55,915 bases of DNA from Betaproteobacteria bacterium (GTDB lineage: Bacteria > Pseudomonadota > Gammaproteobacteria > Burkholderiales > JAEUOS01): the NCBI GenBank assembly GCA_028292405.1, contig JAQGMJ010000068.1, forward strand, positions 1 through 55,915, in the 5' to 3' direction. Below are positions 27,601 to 35,955 of this stretch, piece by piece. The translations under genes and the position numbers were made by a program. Under the pieces are notes generated by a model. That model was not told the origin of the DNA. It ran no database searches and worked only from the letters and a program-made list of their open reading frames with translations. Position 1 is the stretch's first letter, and every line of letters starts with the position of its first letter.

Positions 27601-28191
27601 TTAGTCGTCCCCTTCGGTCTCCAGTTCCTGGCGCCAGACGAAGTCGCGCTGCGCCAGGCCTTGGGCCAGTGCCTCCTCGTATTCTTTATCGAAGGCCGCC
27701 TCGATCCAAGGATTGACCCCGCGCGCCTGGCTCACCACCGCCTGCGCCCAGGCGAAATAGCGGCGTTTGCGCGACTCCGGCCAGGGCGGCGGGCTGTACT
27801 GGATCGAGCGCAGGTTGGAAGTCTTGTCGGCGATTTTGAGGATGCGCGCCTGCTTTGAAATATGCGCGGCGTGTTCGACCTGCATACGCTTGCGTACGTC
27901 CTTTTCCAGGGTCTTGTCGTCGGTGACTTCCATTACGATGCGCGCCACGTCCTCGCCGAACAGCGCGGCGATTTCCTCGCGCTTCACATCCTGGTCTTCC
28001 ACCGTGTCGTGCAACAGCGCGGCGATCACCAGATCCGGGTCGCTGCCCCCGGTAGCCTGCGCCACCAGGTCGGCCACTTCGGCCAGGTGGTTCACATAGG
28101 GCTCCTGGCCTGCACCCTTGCGGCGCTGCTTGGCATGCGCGCGGCAGGCGAAGTCGAAGGCACGGGTGACGCGGGTCAAGTCTTCCGGCAT
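27601..28191 (-). CDS. HD-domain (p)ppGpp hydrolase-like protein (MESH1/SpoT-HD type)
   Basis: 196 residues containing only the hydrolase half of the RelA/SpoT family: RRKG (23-26), H35, HDTVED (61-66), EVTDD (88-92) and KIADKTSNL (119-127) match its metal and nucleotide positions. Small single-domain members remove the 3'-pyrophosphate of (p)ppGpp or, in MESH1, NADPH phosphate; the activity here is untested. The family's synthetase domain is absent. Seven bases from the convergent GGDEF-EAL gene. Confidence 0.83.
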   Translation of the reverse strand: MPEDLTRVTRAFDFACRAHAKQRRKGAGQEPYVNHLAEVADLVAQATGGSDPDLVIAALLHDTVEDQDVKREEIAALFGEDVARIVMEVTDDKTLEKDVRKRMQVEHAAHISKQARILKIADKTSNLRSIQYSPPPWPESRKRRYFAWAQAVVSQARGVNPWIEAAFDKEYEEALAQGLAQRDFVWRQELETEGDD

Positions 28192-28654
28192 GAATGTCTC
28201 TCGAAGATGTTCGTTGTTTCACCCAAGTTTAGTTGATTTTGTAACAGACCCGTTCAAGGGCTTGCGTTCGGCGACCGCTGCGATATGCTGGTCTCCAGTC
28301 GATACCTCAGTGCTTGTTTCCGCGGACCACAATTGCTTTAACCGCGCGCACGGCAGAGTTTTGTACAAGCACGCCCGCTCTTTGACAAATTGTTCAGGCC
28401 TCCGCCAGCCGTTCCTGCTTTCGCTCCCCGGCGGCGGTAAATCGCGAATTACGAAAAAAACCTGTTGTTTACTGTGGTTTTCGCGATTCCCGCCTGCATA
28501 TCAACACAGGCGTATTAAGCGCCGCCGCGATTTTTGCGAAAAACCTCGGGTTTTATCAGGTTGCCGACCGGAATGGCGGCCTGGGGCACTCCGCCTTATG
28601 ATGGCGGGCGCCCCAGCGCCTGTTTTTGCACCACCTCCAATACCAAGGAAAATC
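28192..28654. other. Noncoding region between the HD gene and the DUF1993 gene
   Basis: 463 bases without a convincing gene, more AT-rich than its surroundings. A hairpin-forming sequence at 28440-28488 has outer arms AATCGCGA/TCGCGATT and inner arms AAAACC/GGTTTT. GCGATTTTTGCGAAAAACC lies shortly after. Promoters of both divergent genes should be here; none could be assigned. Confidence 0.5.
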
Positions 28655-29158
28655 ATGTCCATCTCGATGTATCAAGCCAGCATCCCCGTGTTCGTCCGCA
28701 TGCTGACCACGCTGTCCAAGCTGCTGACCAAGGCGCAAGCCCACGCCGAGGCGAAAAAATTCGACCCGAACAATTTCCTCGCCATGCGCCTGGCGCCGGA
28801 CATGCTGCCGTTTTCCAAACAGGTGCAGATCGCCTGCGATGCCGCCAAGCTGTTTTGCGTGCGCGTCACCGGCCTGGAAGTGCCGAAGTTCGACGACGAC
28901 GAAGCGAGCATCGCCGAACTGCAGGACCGCATCAACAAGACCGTGGGTATCCTGAAGAACATGCCGCGCGATGCGATCGACGGCACCGAGGAAAAGCCCA
29001 TCACCTTCAAGGTCGGCGGCCAGGACGTGACGTTCAGCGCGCAGGACCTGCTGTTCAATTTCGCCACGCCGAACGTTTATTTCCACGTCACCACGGCGTA
29101 CGACATCCTGCGCCATGGCGGGGTGGAACTCGGCAAGAAGGACTTCCTGGGAATGTAA
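28655..29158 (+). CDS. DUF1993 family protein
   Basis: 167 residues; starts MSISMYQASIPVFVRMLTTL and has VYFHVTTAYDILRHGGVELGKKDF near the end, as in the DUF1993 family, which has a predicted DinB-like four-helix fold and no established function. No signal peptide. AGGA upstream of the ATG. Stands alone with its own long upstream region. Confidence 0.8.
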   Translation: MSISMYQASIPVFVRMLTTLSKLLTKAQAHAEAKKFDPNNFLAMRLAPDMLPFSKQVQIACDAAKLFCVRVTGLEVPKFDDDEASIAELQDRINKTVGILKNMPRDAIDGTEEKPITFKVGGQDVTFSAQDLLFNFATPNVYFHVTTAYDILRHGGVELGKKDFLGM

Positions 29159-29331
29159 AACAGGGTTAATTCGGCAATCAGGCCCGCTCTGCCGCGTCCA
29201 CCCGGCGCTGCGGGCCGTATCAAGAATTTGCCGGAATTTGCCCGCAGCAGGCCATAGTTTGTCAGCGTGAACCGGGGTCGGCGCGTTTAGGATTCAAGCT
29301 CACCTGATAAGCACCCCTTTCTCGTACGATC

Positions 29332-30309
29332 ATGCAATTCGCCTTCAACCGCCGCACCGCCGCCGCCAGCATCGCCGGGGTGACCATCGCCGCCGTGGTC
29401 GGCGGCTGCGCCGCGCTGGACATGAAGCAGCGCGAGTGGATTTTCAGTCCGAGCAAGGAAGACTGGCGCGGTTTCGCCGGCCTGCCGGAGGGCACGCAGG
29501 AGTTCTGGCTGGACGTGAACGACGGCAAGACGGTGCCGGCGCGCACCGCTATTCCCGTCGCGAAAGATGGCGCCGCGCAGTGGATCCACGCCTGGTGGAT
29601 GCCCGCCAGCAACCCCGACGCGCCCACCCTGCTCTACCTGCACGGCGCGCGCTGGAACCTCACCGGCTCGACCTGGCGCACGCAAAAGTGGCGCGACGCC
29701 GGCTTTTCGGTGCTGGCAATCGACTATCGCGGTTTCGGCCTTTCCGAAGGCGACGTGCCTTCCGAGAAGGGCGCGTATGAGGACGCGGCGGCGGCCTGGG
29801 CCTGGCTCAAGACCAGGCAGCCGGACGCCTCCAAACGCATCATCTACGGCCACTCGCTGGGCGGTGCGGTGGCCATCGAACTGGCGACCCATGTGCAGCC
29901 GGGCGAGGCCGCTGGCCTCATCACCGAGTCGACCTTCACCTCGATCGCCGACATGACCAAGACCTTCAAATGGGGGTTTTTGCCGGTGGGCTTTTTGATC
30001 ACCCAGCGCTTCGATTCCGAAAGCAAGATCGCGAAGGTCAAGCTGCCGAAGATCTTCGTCCACGGCACCGCAGACCGCCTGGTGCCTTATCACATGAGCG
30101 AAGAACTCTACGAAGCCGCCACCGGGCAAAAGCAGTTGATCAAGGTCGAAGGCGCTGGTCACAGCAATGTGGTGTGGACCGATTTCGAACCGGTGAAAAA
30201 TGCCGCCCTGGCGATGGCGGGTGTGGGCGGCACCAGGACCTTGCCGGCGCCGATGCGTGAAAGCGCGCAGGCGATTCCGGTCGGGGCGCAGCCGGTGCTG
30301 GCGCGCTAG
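29332..30309 (+). CDS. Alpha/beta hydrolase, probable lipoprotein
   Basis: 325 residues. N-terminal hydrophobic segment ending in a lipobox-like VVGGC (Cys about 27), then an alpha/beta-hydrolase fold: oxyanion strand LLYLHGARWN, nucleophile elbow GHSLGG, acid in FVHGTADRLVP, and histidine in EGAGHSN. Similar to BEM46/ABHD-type serine hydrolases anchored to the membrane. Ester or peptide substrate unknown. Convergent with the flavoprotein gene 14 bases away. Confidence 0.85.
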   Translation: MQFAFNRRTAAASIAGVTIAAVVGGCAALDMKQREWIFSPSKEDWRGFAGLPEGTQEFWLDVNDGKTVPARTAIPVAKDGAAQWIHAWWMPASNPDAPTLLYLHGARWNLTGSTWRTQKWRDAGFSVLAIDYRGFGLSEGDVPSEKGAYEDAAAAWAWLKTRQPDASKRIIYGHSLGGAVAIELATHVQPGEAAGLITESTFTSIADMTKTFKWGFLPVGFLITQRFDSESKIAKVKLPKIFVHGTADRLVPYHMSEELYEAATGQKQLIKVEGAGHSNVVWTDFEPVKNAALAMAGVGGTRTLPAPMRESAQAIPVGAQPVLAR

Positions 30310-30323
30310 ACGCAACGTCGATA

Positions 30324-31928
30324 CTAAGCGAGCTTTTTCGCTTTCCAGTCGCGCAGGATTTCGCGCGCCGCGTTGTGCCCCGGCGCGCCGGTGACGCCGC
30401 CGCCGGGATGGGTGCCGGCGCCGCAGAGATAAAGTCCCTTGAGCGGCGTGCGGTAGTCCGCATGGCCGAGCACAGGCCGGCTGGAGAACAACTGCTCCAG
30501 GCTCAGTCGGCCGTGAAAAATGTCCCCATCGGTGAGGCCGAAGGTGCGCTCCAGGTCCAGCGGTGTCAGCACCTGGCGCGCGATCACGCTCTTTGAAAAT
30601 CCGGGTGCGTAACGCTCGACCGTCGCAATGACGAGGTCGGCGGCAGCTTCGCGGGCGTCGTCCCACGAGCGCTCCGCCGGCAGGTGCGGCGCGAACTGCT
30701 GGCAAAACAGGCTGGCGACGTGCTGCCCCTTGGGCGCGAGCGTGTCGTCGAGGGTGCTGGGGATCAGCATCTCGACAATCGGCTGCTTCGACATGCCGCT
30801 GCCTTGCGTCTCGCTGGCGTCGCGCCAGGCGCGGTCCATATAGGCCAGCGACGGCGCCATGATGATGCCGGCGCCGTGGTGCGTCTGCGGCTGTTTGCCG
30901 AGGCCGCAAAAGTCGGGCAACTCGCTCAAGGCAACGTTCATGCGCAGCACGCCGGAGCCGGTCTTGAAGCGCTCGATGCGGGTACGGAATTCGGGTTCCA
31001 GCTGCGCCGCCTCGAGCATGCGCAGGAACAGCAGCTTGGGCCCGACGTTGGCGGCGACGAGTTTGGCGTCGAGCTCGTCGCCATTCTCCAGCACCACGCC
31101 GATGGCCTTGTTGCCGGCCAGCTTGACGCGCGCCACCGGCGATTCGGTGCTGACTTCGACGCGCAGGCGCGCCGCCTCCTTGGCCATCGCCTGGGTGATG
31201 GCCCCCATGCCGCCGATGGCGTGGCCCCAGGCGCCCTTGCGGCCATTGACTTCGCCGAAGCAGTGGTGCAACTGCACGTAGGCCGAACCGGGCGCGTAGG
31301 GCGAAGCCCAGGCACCGACCACCGAGTCGAAGCCCAGCGCCGCCTTGATCGGCTCGGACTCGAACCAGTCGTCCAGCACCTCGCCGGCGCTGCGGCCGAA
31401 CAGTTCCAGCAGGTCGCGCTGGGAAGCAGGCCCCAGCTTGCGCAACTCGCGCCCGGCCTTGAACAGGTCGAGCATGGCGCGCGGGCCGCCGTTGGGGTCG
31501 GGCGGTGTGCGCAGCACCCACTGGCGCAACTCGTCGGCCAGGCGGTCGAGCATGGCGTAGTAGTCCGGCAGGCGCGCCGCGTCACGGGCGGAAAAGCGCT
31601 TGAGGTCGGCCACGGTGTCGGCGAGATGCGGGCCGACCCGCAGCGCGTCGCCATTATCCAGCGGCAGGAAGTTGGACATCGGCCGCAGCACCATGCGCAG
31701 GCCATGCTCGGCCAGGTGCAGGTCCTGGATCACGTTGGGGTGCAGCAGGCTCACCGTGTAGCTGGCCACGGAGTTGCGAAAGCCGGGATGGAACTCCTCG
31801 GTGACGGCGGCGCCGCCGACGATGGCTCGCTTTTCCAGCACCCGCACCTTGAGGCCGGCGTTGGCAAGGTAGCAGGCGCAGGTGAGGCCGTTGTGGCCGC
31901 CGCCGATGATGATTGCGTCGTAGGCCAT
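30324..31928 (-). CDS. PYROXD2-like / phytoene-desaturase-related FAD oxidoreductase
   Basis: 534 residues. N-terminal FAD-binding IIGGGHNGLTCACYLANAG (GGGHNG at 9-14) followed by the acidic end of beta-2 (VLEKR) and GGAAVTEEFHPGF. The C-terminal LYLCGAGTHPGGGVTGAPGHNAA is the second FAD motif typical of the phytoene desaturase/PYROXD2 group. No carotenoid genes are near, so carotenoid synthesis is unlikely. Substrate unknown. No partner genes evident. Confidence 0.88.
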   Translation of the reverse strand: MAYDAIIIGGGHNGLTCACYLANAGLKVRVLEKRAIVGGAAVTEEFHPGFRNSVASYTVSLLHPNVIQDLHLAEHGLRMVLRPMSNFLPLDNGDALRVGPHLADTVADLKRFSARDAARLPDYYAMLDRLADELRQWVLRTPPDPNGGPRAMLDLFKAGRELRKLGPASQRDLLELFGRSAGEVLDDWFESEPIKAALGFDSVVGAWASPYAPGSAYVQLHHCFGEVNGRKGAWGHAIGGMGAITQAMAKEAARLRVEVSTESPVARVKLAGNKAIGVVLENGDELDAKLVAANVGPKLLFLRMLEAAQLEPEFRTRIERFKTGSGVLRMNVALSELPDFCGLGKQPQTHHGAGIIMAPSLAYMDRAWRDASETQGSGMSKQPIVEMLIPSTLDDTLAPKGQHVASLFCQQFAPHLPAERSWDDAREAAADLVIATVERYAPGFSKSVIARQVLTPLDLERTFGLTDGDIFHGRLSLEQLFSSRPVLGHADYRTPLKGLYLCGAGTHPGGGVTGAPGHNAAREILRDWKAKKLA

Positions 31929-32125
31929 GGCGTCAGGCTAAAGCATGTTTGGGCATTTGCTTATGGTAACCAATCGCGCGGCACGCGGAGTAAAATGGTC
32001 TCACGGTAAGGTCTAAAACCCCGCCAACAAATCCCGCCCACAAACCCCTGCCCCACGCAGGGTTGAAATCGCCGCGCGGGAACCCAGCTAAAGCTGGGCA
32101 CAAATGCACGCCGAGGTGAAGAACA

Positions 32126-33115
32126 ATGGATAGCGTCGATCTGCAGGTATTGAAGTCCGCCAAGGCCTGGCGCGATGCCGGGCATGCGGTGAACCTGGTG
32201 ACGGTGATCGAGACCTGGGGCTCGGCGCCGCGCCCGCCCGGTGCCATGCTGGCGATCCGCCGCGACGGCCTGATCGCAGGCTCCGTTTCCGGCGGCTGCG
32301 TCGAGGATGACCTGATCGACCGCTGGAAGAACACCTCGCTGATCCACGACAAGCCCGCGCTGATTTCCTACGGCGTGACCCAGGAAGAGGCATCGCGCTT
32401 CGGCCTGCCCTGCGGCGGCGCGCTGCGCCTGATCCAGGAGCCGCTCACCGACACCGGCTGGATCACCGATTTGCTGAAACGCATGGACGCGCACGAACTG
32501 GTGGCACGGGTGCTGGACATCGACAACGGCATGTCCAAGCTGGAGCCGGCGAACCGCCGCGATCAGGTGAGTTTCGACGGGCGTATTTTGCGCACCATCC
32601 ACGGCCCGCGCTGGCGCTTGCTGATCATCGGCGCCGGGCAGCTGTCGCGCTACATCGCGCCGATCGCGCAGACGCTGGATTACGAAGTGATCGTCTGCGA
32701 CCCGCGCGAAGAATACAACGCGGACTGGAACGTGCCGGGCACCGCCCTGCTCAAGGGCATGCCCGACGACGTGGTGCTGGAACTGAACCTCGACGCGCAT
32801 TGCGCCGTGGTCGCGGTGACCCACGACCCCAAGCTCGACGACATGGCGCTGATGGAAGCGCTGAAGTCACCGGCGTTTTACGTCGGCGCCCTGGGCTCGC
32901 GCGTCAACACGAAAAAGCGCAAGGAGCGTCTGCTGGAGTTCGACGTCACCGAAGCCGAGATTGACCGCCTGCACGGGCCGGTGGGCCTGCGCATCGGCAG
33001 CCGCACGCCGCCGGAAATGGCGGTGTCCATCATGGCCGAGGTGACGGCGGTGAAAAACAAGTATCCACTGGAGCATGTGGGGGACAAGAAATTGTCCAAC
33101 TACGCGGTGGCTTGA
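32126..33115 (+). CDS. XdhC/CoxI family protein (molybdenum hydroxylase maturation)
   Basis: 329 residues. XdhC-type proteins bind Mo cofactor, promote its sulfuration and insert it into xanthine-dehydrogenase-family enzymes. N-terminal XdhC/CoxI block (VTVIETWGSAPRPPGAMLAI, GSVSGGCVEDDL, GLPCGGALRLIQEP) and C-terminal Rossmann-like block (LLIIGAGQLSRYIAPIA, GLRIGSRTPPEMAVSI) are both present. GAGGTG seven bases before the ATG. A hairpin (CCCAGCT-AA-AGCTGGG, 32083-32098) lies in its leader. The molybdenum enzyme itself is not in the window; a MocA-like gene is 2.3 kb downstream. Confidence 0.9.
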   Translation: MDSVDLQVLKSAKAWRDAGHAVNLVTVIETWGSAPRPPGAMLAIRRDGLIAGSVSGGCVEDDLIDRWKNTSLIHDKPALISYGVTQEEASRFGLPCGGALRLIQEPLTDTGWITDLLKRMDAHELVARVLDIDNGMSKLEPANRRDQVSFDGRILRTIHGPRWRLLIIGAGQLSRYIAPIAQTLDYEVIVCDPREEYNADWNVPGTALLKGMPDDVVLELNLDAHCAVVAVTHDPKLDDMALMEALKSPAFYVGALGSRVNTKKRKERLLEFDVTEAEIDRLHGPVGLRIGSRTPPEMAVSIMAEVTAVKNKYPLEHVGDKKLSNYAVA

Positions 33116-33122
33116 TCGGGGC

Positions 33123-33160
33123 AAAAGCGGAGCTTTCTTTTAAAGGAAAGCTCCGCTTTT
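33123..33160. terminator. Strong bidirectional terminator after xdhC-like gene
   Basis: AAAAGCGGAGCTTTC-N8-GAAAGCTCCGCTTTT, perfect 15-base arms with A/T-runs, seven bases after the XdhC stop. Confidence 0.85.
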
Positions 33161-33233
33161 GAGCGGACTGGCTTGCAAGAATCACCGGCAAAGCCCGATG
33201 ATTTTTTGGATTAGCTACAACGAAAAATCAAAG
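33161..33233 (+). repeat. Structured intergenic repeat, copy D (without hairpin 1)
   Basis: Related to copies A-C: core hairpin AAGAATCA-CCGGC-AAA-GCCCG-A-TGATTTTTT (one G-T wobble and one mismatch), then the tail GATTAGCTACAACGAAAAATC. Hairpin 1 is missing; its place is taken by the strong terminator upstream. The tail overlaps the stop codon of the convergent amidohydrolase gene (33228-33230). Confidence 0.6.
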
Positions 33234-34739
33234 ACCCTTGGCAGGCAGCTTCGCCGGGTAAGTGTCGGCGGGGATCGCGGTGGCCAGGCTCCTCCGGTAA
33301 ATGTGCTCCATCGCGCCCAGCAACGGCGCGACCGAGGCTTCGGCGGCGTCGTACTTCTCCTTGAGCGTGGCGTGTTCGGCGGCGATCTCGGCGATGATCG
33401 CGGCCTCGTCAATCTTGGTGAGGTTGCCCGCTTGCATCACCGGTTCACCGGCAACCATGACGAAGTCGATGGCGGCGCCGCGCTCGGCATAGACCAGTTG
33501 GCGCACCGGATCGTTCAGCGGCAGGAAGGAAGGCGCGTCCAGCCGGTAGGCCGTGATATCGGCGATGGCGCCGACCTTGATGGCGCCGAGCGCGTCGCCG
33601 TAGCCCAACGCGATGGAGCCGCCCCGGGTGGCCGCGCGCAGCACCTCTTTGGCCGAGAGCCAGCGCGTGTAGTCGTCGTCGCGGATTTTCGAAATTGCCG
33701 CAGCGGCTCCCATCACCTGCAGCATGTTGGCGGAAAACGTCGAGCAGGTGCCGTCGCTGCCCATGCTGACGTTGACGCCGGCCTCCAGCAGCGGGCGGAT
33801 CGGCGCCACGCCGGAGCCGAGGTTGAGGTTGGACCAGGCATTGTGCTGGGCACTGGCCCCACTCCTGGCCAGCGCCTCGATCTCGCGCGGGTTGAGCCAC
33901 ACGGCATGGATCAGGCTGGTGCGGGGGCCCAGGAAACCGATGCGGTTGAGATACTCGACCATCGGGCTGCCGTAGAACAAACCGCCGGTCACCACCTGCA
34001 TGCGCGTCTCCTGCACGTGGCTGACGATGGGCAGGCCGTGTCCGTCGGCGAAGCGGCGCCACTTCAGCAGGAAGCCTTCGGTACAGCGCTGCGGCGCCGA
34101 GAGCGCGACCACCATGCCGACGCGCTTGTGCAGCGGATGCCGGCTTTGCGCGAGCTCGGCGCATAGCGCATCGAAGTCCGCTTCCGGTATCGGCTTTAAG
34201 GCGCGCATTTTCGCCAGGGTTTCGGCACCGAAGGCTTCCTCGGCAAACGGGAAATTGTCGACGATGGGCTTGTTCATCATCGCGAAGCCGACCAGGGCGC
34301 GGATGCCGATGTCTTCATAAGCCTGCAGCACCGCATCGAGGTTGGCGCGGTTGACCGAGGCGCCCAGCGCGACGTCGTCGAGCACGGTGGTGGTGCCGGT
34401 GCGCAGGGATTCGATCGCGCCCACCAGGGTGCGCAAATAGATCTGCCGCGGGCTCAACACAACGGGCAAGGGCGTGCGGGTGTAGTGCAGCCAGATCTCC
34501 AGGGGCAGGTTTTCCACCCGCCCTTTCTGAAAATGTTCATGGGAATGAAAGTGACCGTTAATCAGGCCAGGCACCAGCAGGTGCCCGGAGAGGTCGATGA
34601 CCTGGTCACCATTCAGGGAACCGGCCGGTGCGATTGCCGCGATGCGTTCGCCCTCGACCGCGATATCGTGCGGTGCAGCATCGAAAGCGTGATCGTCACC
34701 GGTGAGAGCCAAAGCGCCACGCAACAAAGTCCGGCTCAT
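33228..34739 (-). CDS. Amidohydrolase of the SsnA/AtzA/cytosine-deaminase-like group
   Basis: 503 residues. Composite domain at both ends of a TIM barrel with metal ligands in GLINGHFHSHEH (H63, H65), SHVQET, HAVWLNPRE and GSDGTCS, typical of enzymes that deaminate or dechlorinate N-heterocycles such as guanine, triazines or 8-oxoguanine. Divergent from a nucleoside-deaminase-like gene 85 bases away. The C-terminal 60 residues (from about AEHATLKEKYDAAEAS) extend beyond the usual end as a helical tail. Substrate unknown; purine or pyrimidine-like compound likely from context. Confidence 0.85.
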   Translation of the reverse strand: MSRTLLRGALALTGDDHAFDAAPHDIAVEGERIAAIAPAGSLNGDQVIDLSGHLLVPGLINGHFHSHEHFQKGRVENLPLEIWLHYTRTPLPVVLSPRQIYLRTLVGAIESLRTGTTTVLDDVALGASVNRANLDAVLQAYEDIGIRALVGFAMMNKPIVDNFPFAEEAFGAETLAKMRALKPIPEADFDALCAELAQSRHPLHKRVGMVVALSAPQRCTEGFLLKWRRFADGHGLPIVSHVQETRMQVVTGGLFYGSPMVEYLNRIGFLGPRTSLIHAVWLNPREIEALARSGASAQHNAWSNLNLGSGVAPIRPLLEAGVNVSMGSDGTCSTFSANMLQVMGAAAAISKIRDDDYTRWLSAKEVLRAATRGGSIALGYGDALGAIKVGAIADITAYRLDAPSFLPLNDPVRQLVYAERGAAIDFVMVAGEPVMQAGNLTKIDEAAIIAEIAAEHATLKEKYDAAEASVAPLLGAMEHIYRRSLATAIPADTYPAKLPAKGL

Positions 34740-34824
34740 GACATTTCCTCAAGTTGGCTTGCTATTTGCATTGTCGCTTTGTAACGCGAATGTCACCGAT
34801 TGGCTTCCGCCTTACCCGCAGATC

Positions 34825-35292
34825 ATGCCGCAAACTCACGAGCACTATATGGCGCAGGCCATCGAATTGTCCCGCGAAGCCTATAACCGCGGCGACTGGC
34901 CCAGCGCCGCGCTGGTGGTGCAGGACGACGCCATCATCGGCGCCGGCCAGAACCGCGAAGTTACCCGTACCGACGTCACCTGGCACGCCGAGACCGACGC
35001 CATCCGCAGCGCCATGGCCCGGCTCGACAGCAACGACCTTTCCTGCGCCACCCTGTATGTGCCGATGGAGCCTTGCCCGATGTGCGCCTACGCTATCCGC
35101 ATGGCCGGCATCCGCCGGGTAGTGATCGCGCTGCGCCATGCCACCGTCAAGCGCACCGATTTGGGGGAATACACGATGGAGCGTTTCGGCAGTCTGGTGC
35201 ATTGGCAATTCGATCTGGTTACCGGCGTAATGGAAGAGGACTATCGCAGCCTGCGTCTGGAGTGGATGGCGCAACACAAGCTGCCTGCATAA
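34825..35292 (+). CDS. Nucleoside/nucleobase deaminase (cytidine-deaminase fold)
   Basis: 155 residues. Zinc-deaminase signature complete: WHAE (H54, E56) and PCPMC (C84, C87). The downstream MAGIRRVVIALRH segment is typical of guanine deaminase/TadA-like small deaminases. Start at 34825 (MPQTHEHYM) has no good ribosome site; longer in-frame starts exist upstream (34738 or so), and a leaderless transcript is also possible. Divergent from the N-heterocycle amidohydrolase and followed by a MocA-like gene, suggesting purine or related ring catabolism (inference). Confidence 0.85.
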   Translation: MPQTHEHYMAQAIELSREAYNRGDWPSAALVVQDDAIIGAGQNREVTRTDVTWHAETDAIRSAMARLDSNDLSCATLYVPMEPCPMCAYAIRMAGIRRVVIALRHATVKRTDLGEYTMERFGSLVHWQFDLVTGVMEEDYRSLRLEWMAQHKLPA

Positions 35293-35370
35293 GCAAACTT
35301 GGGGCCAGGCAAACCCGGCGCGTCGGCACCTCCGGCAATACCAAGCGGAGGATGCCTTAACATAGCGCCG

Positions 35371-35934
35371 ATGAACGTCGCCGCCATCCTGCTCGCCGCC
35401 GGCAAAAGCTCGCGCTTCGGCACCAACAAGCTGTTGCATCCTCTGCAAGGCCTGCCGATCGCCCTGCATGCCGCCGCCGCCCTCAAGTCTGCTTTTCCTG
35501 GCGCGCTGGCGGTGGTCTCGCCCGGCAGCCCGCTGCAGGCGCTGCTTGAAAAGGCCGGCCTGCGCACCGTCGTCAGCGAGCGCGCGCACGAAGGCATGGG
35601 CGAAAGCCTGAAGACCGGCATCGCCGCCACGCCCGGCGCCGACGGCTGGGTCGTCGCCCTGGCCGACATGCCCTTCATCCGTCCGCTCACGCACCTGAAC
35701 ATCGAGCGCGCCCTGCACCGGGGCGCGGCGATTGCCGCGCCGGCATATCACGGCGAGCGCGGCCATCCGGTCGGCTTGAGCGGTCGCTTTCGCGGCGACT
35801 TGCTGGCCCTCGCCGGCGATGCCGGCGCCCGCTTCATTTTGAAGAATCACGCACGCGACATCCATCTGGTCGAGGTCGATGACCCCGGGGTGCTGAAAGA
35901 CATCGATACGCCGCAAGATCTGCCCGCGGCCTGA
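35371..35934 (+). CDS. mocA: MobA/MocA-like molybdenum cofactor nucleotidyltransferase
   Basis: 187 residues. Nucleotide-binding LLAAGKSSRFGTNKLL at the N-terminus, ALADMPFI metal site in the middle and RGHPVGLS, as in MocA, which makes molybdopterin cytosine dinucleotide for xanthine-dehydrogenase-type enzymes. Together with the XdhC-like gene it indicates such a hydroxylase elsewhere in the genome. Exact nucleotide (CTP versus GTP) is inferred from the family. Confidence 0.82.
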   Translation: MNVAAILLAAGKSSRFGTNKLLHPLQGLPIALHAAAALKSAFPGALAVVSPGSPLQALLEKAGLRTVVSERAHEGMGESLKTGIAATPGADGWVVALADMPFIRPLTHLNIERALHRGAAIAAPAYHGERGHPVGLSGRFRGDLLALAGDAGARFILKNHARDIHLVEVDDPGVLKDIDTPQDLPAA

Positions 35935-35955
35935 ACCTTCTTTTTTCCGAACTCC

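Noticed and set aside
29287..31521. Long minus-strand frame over the alpha/beta hydrolase and flavoprotein genes
   Set aside because: It overlaps the real flavoprotein gene in another frame and is composed of Arg/Pro-rich sequence.
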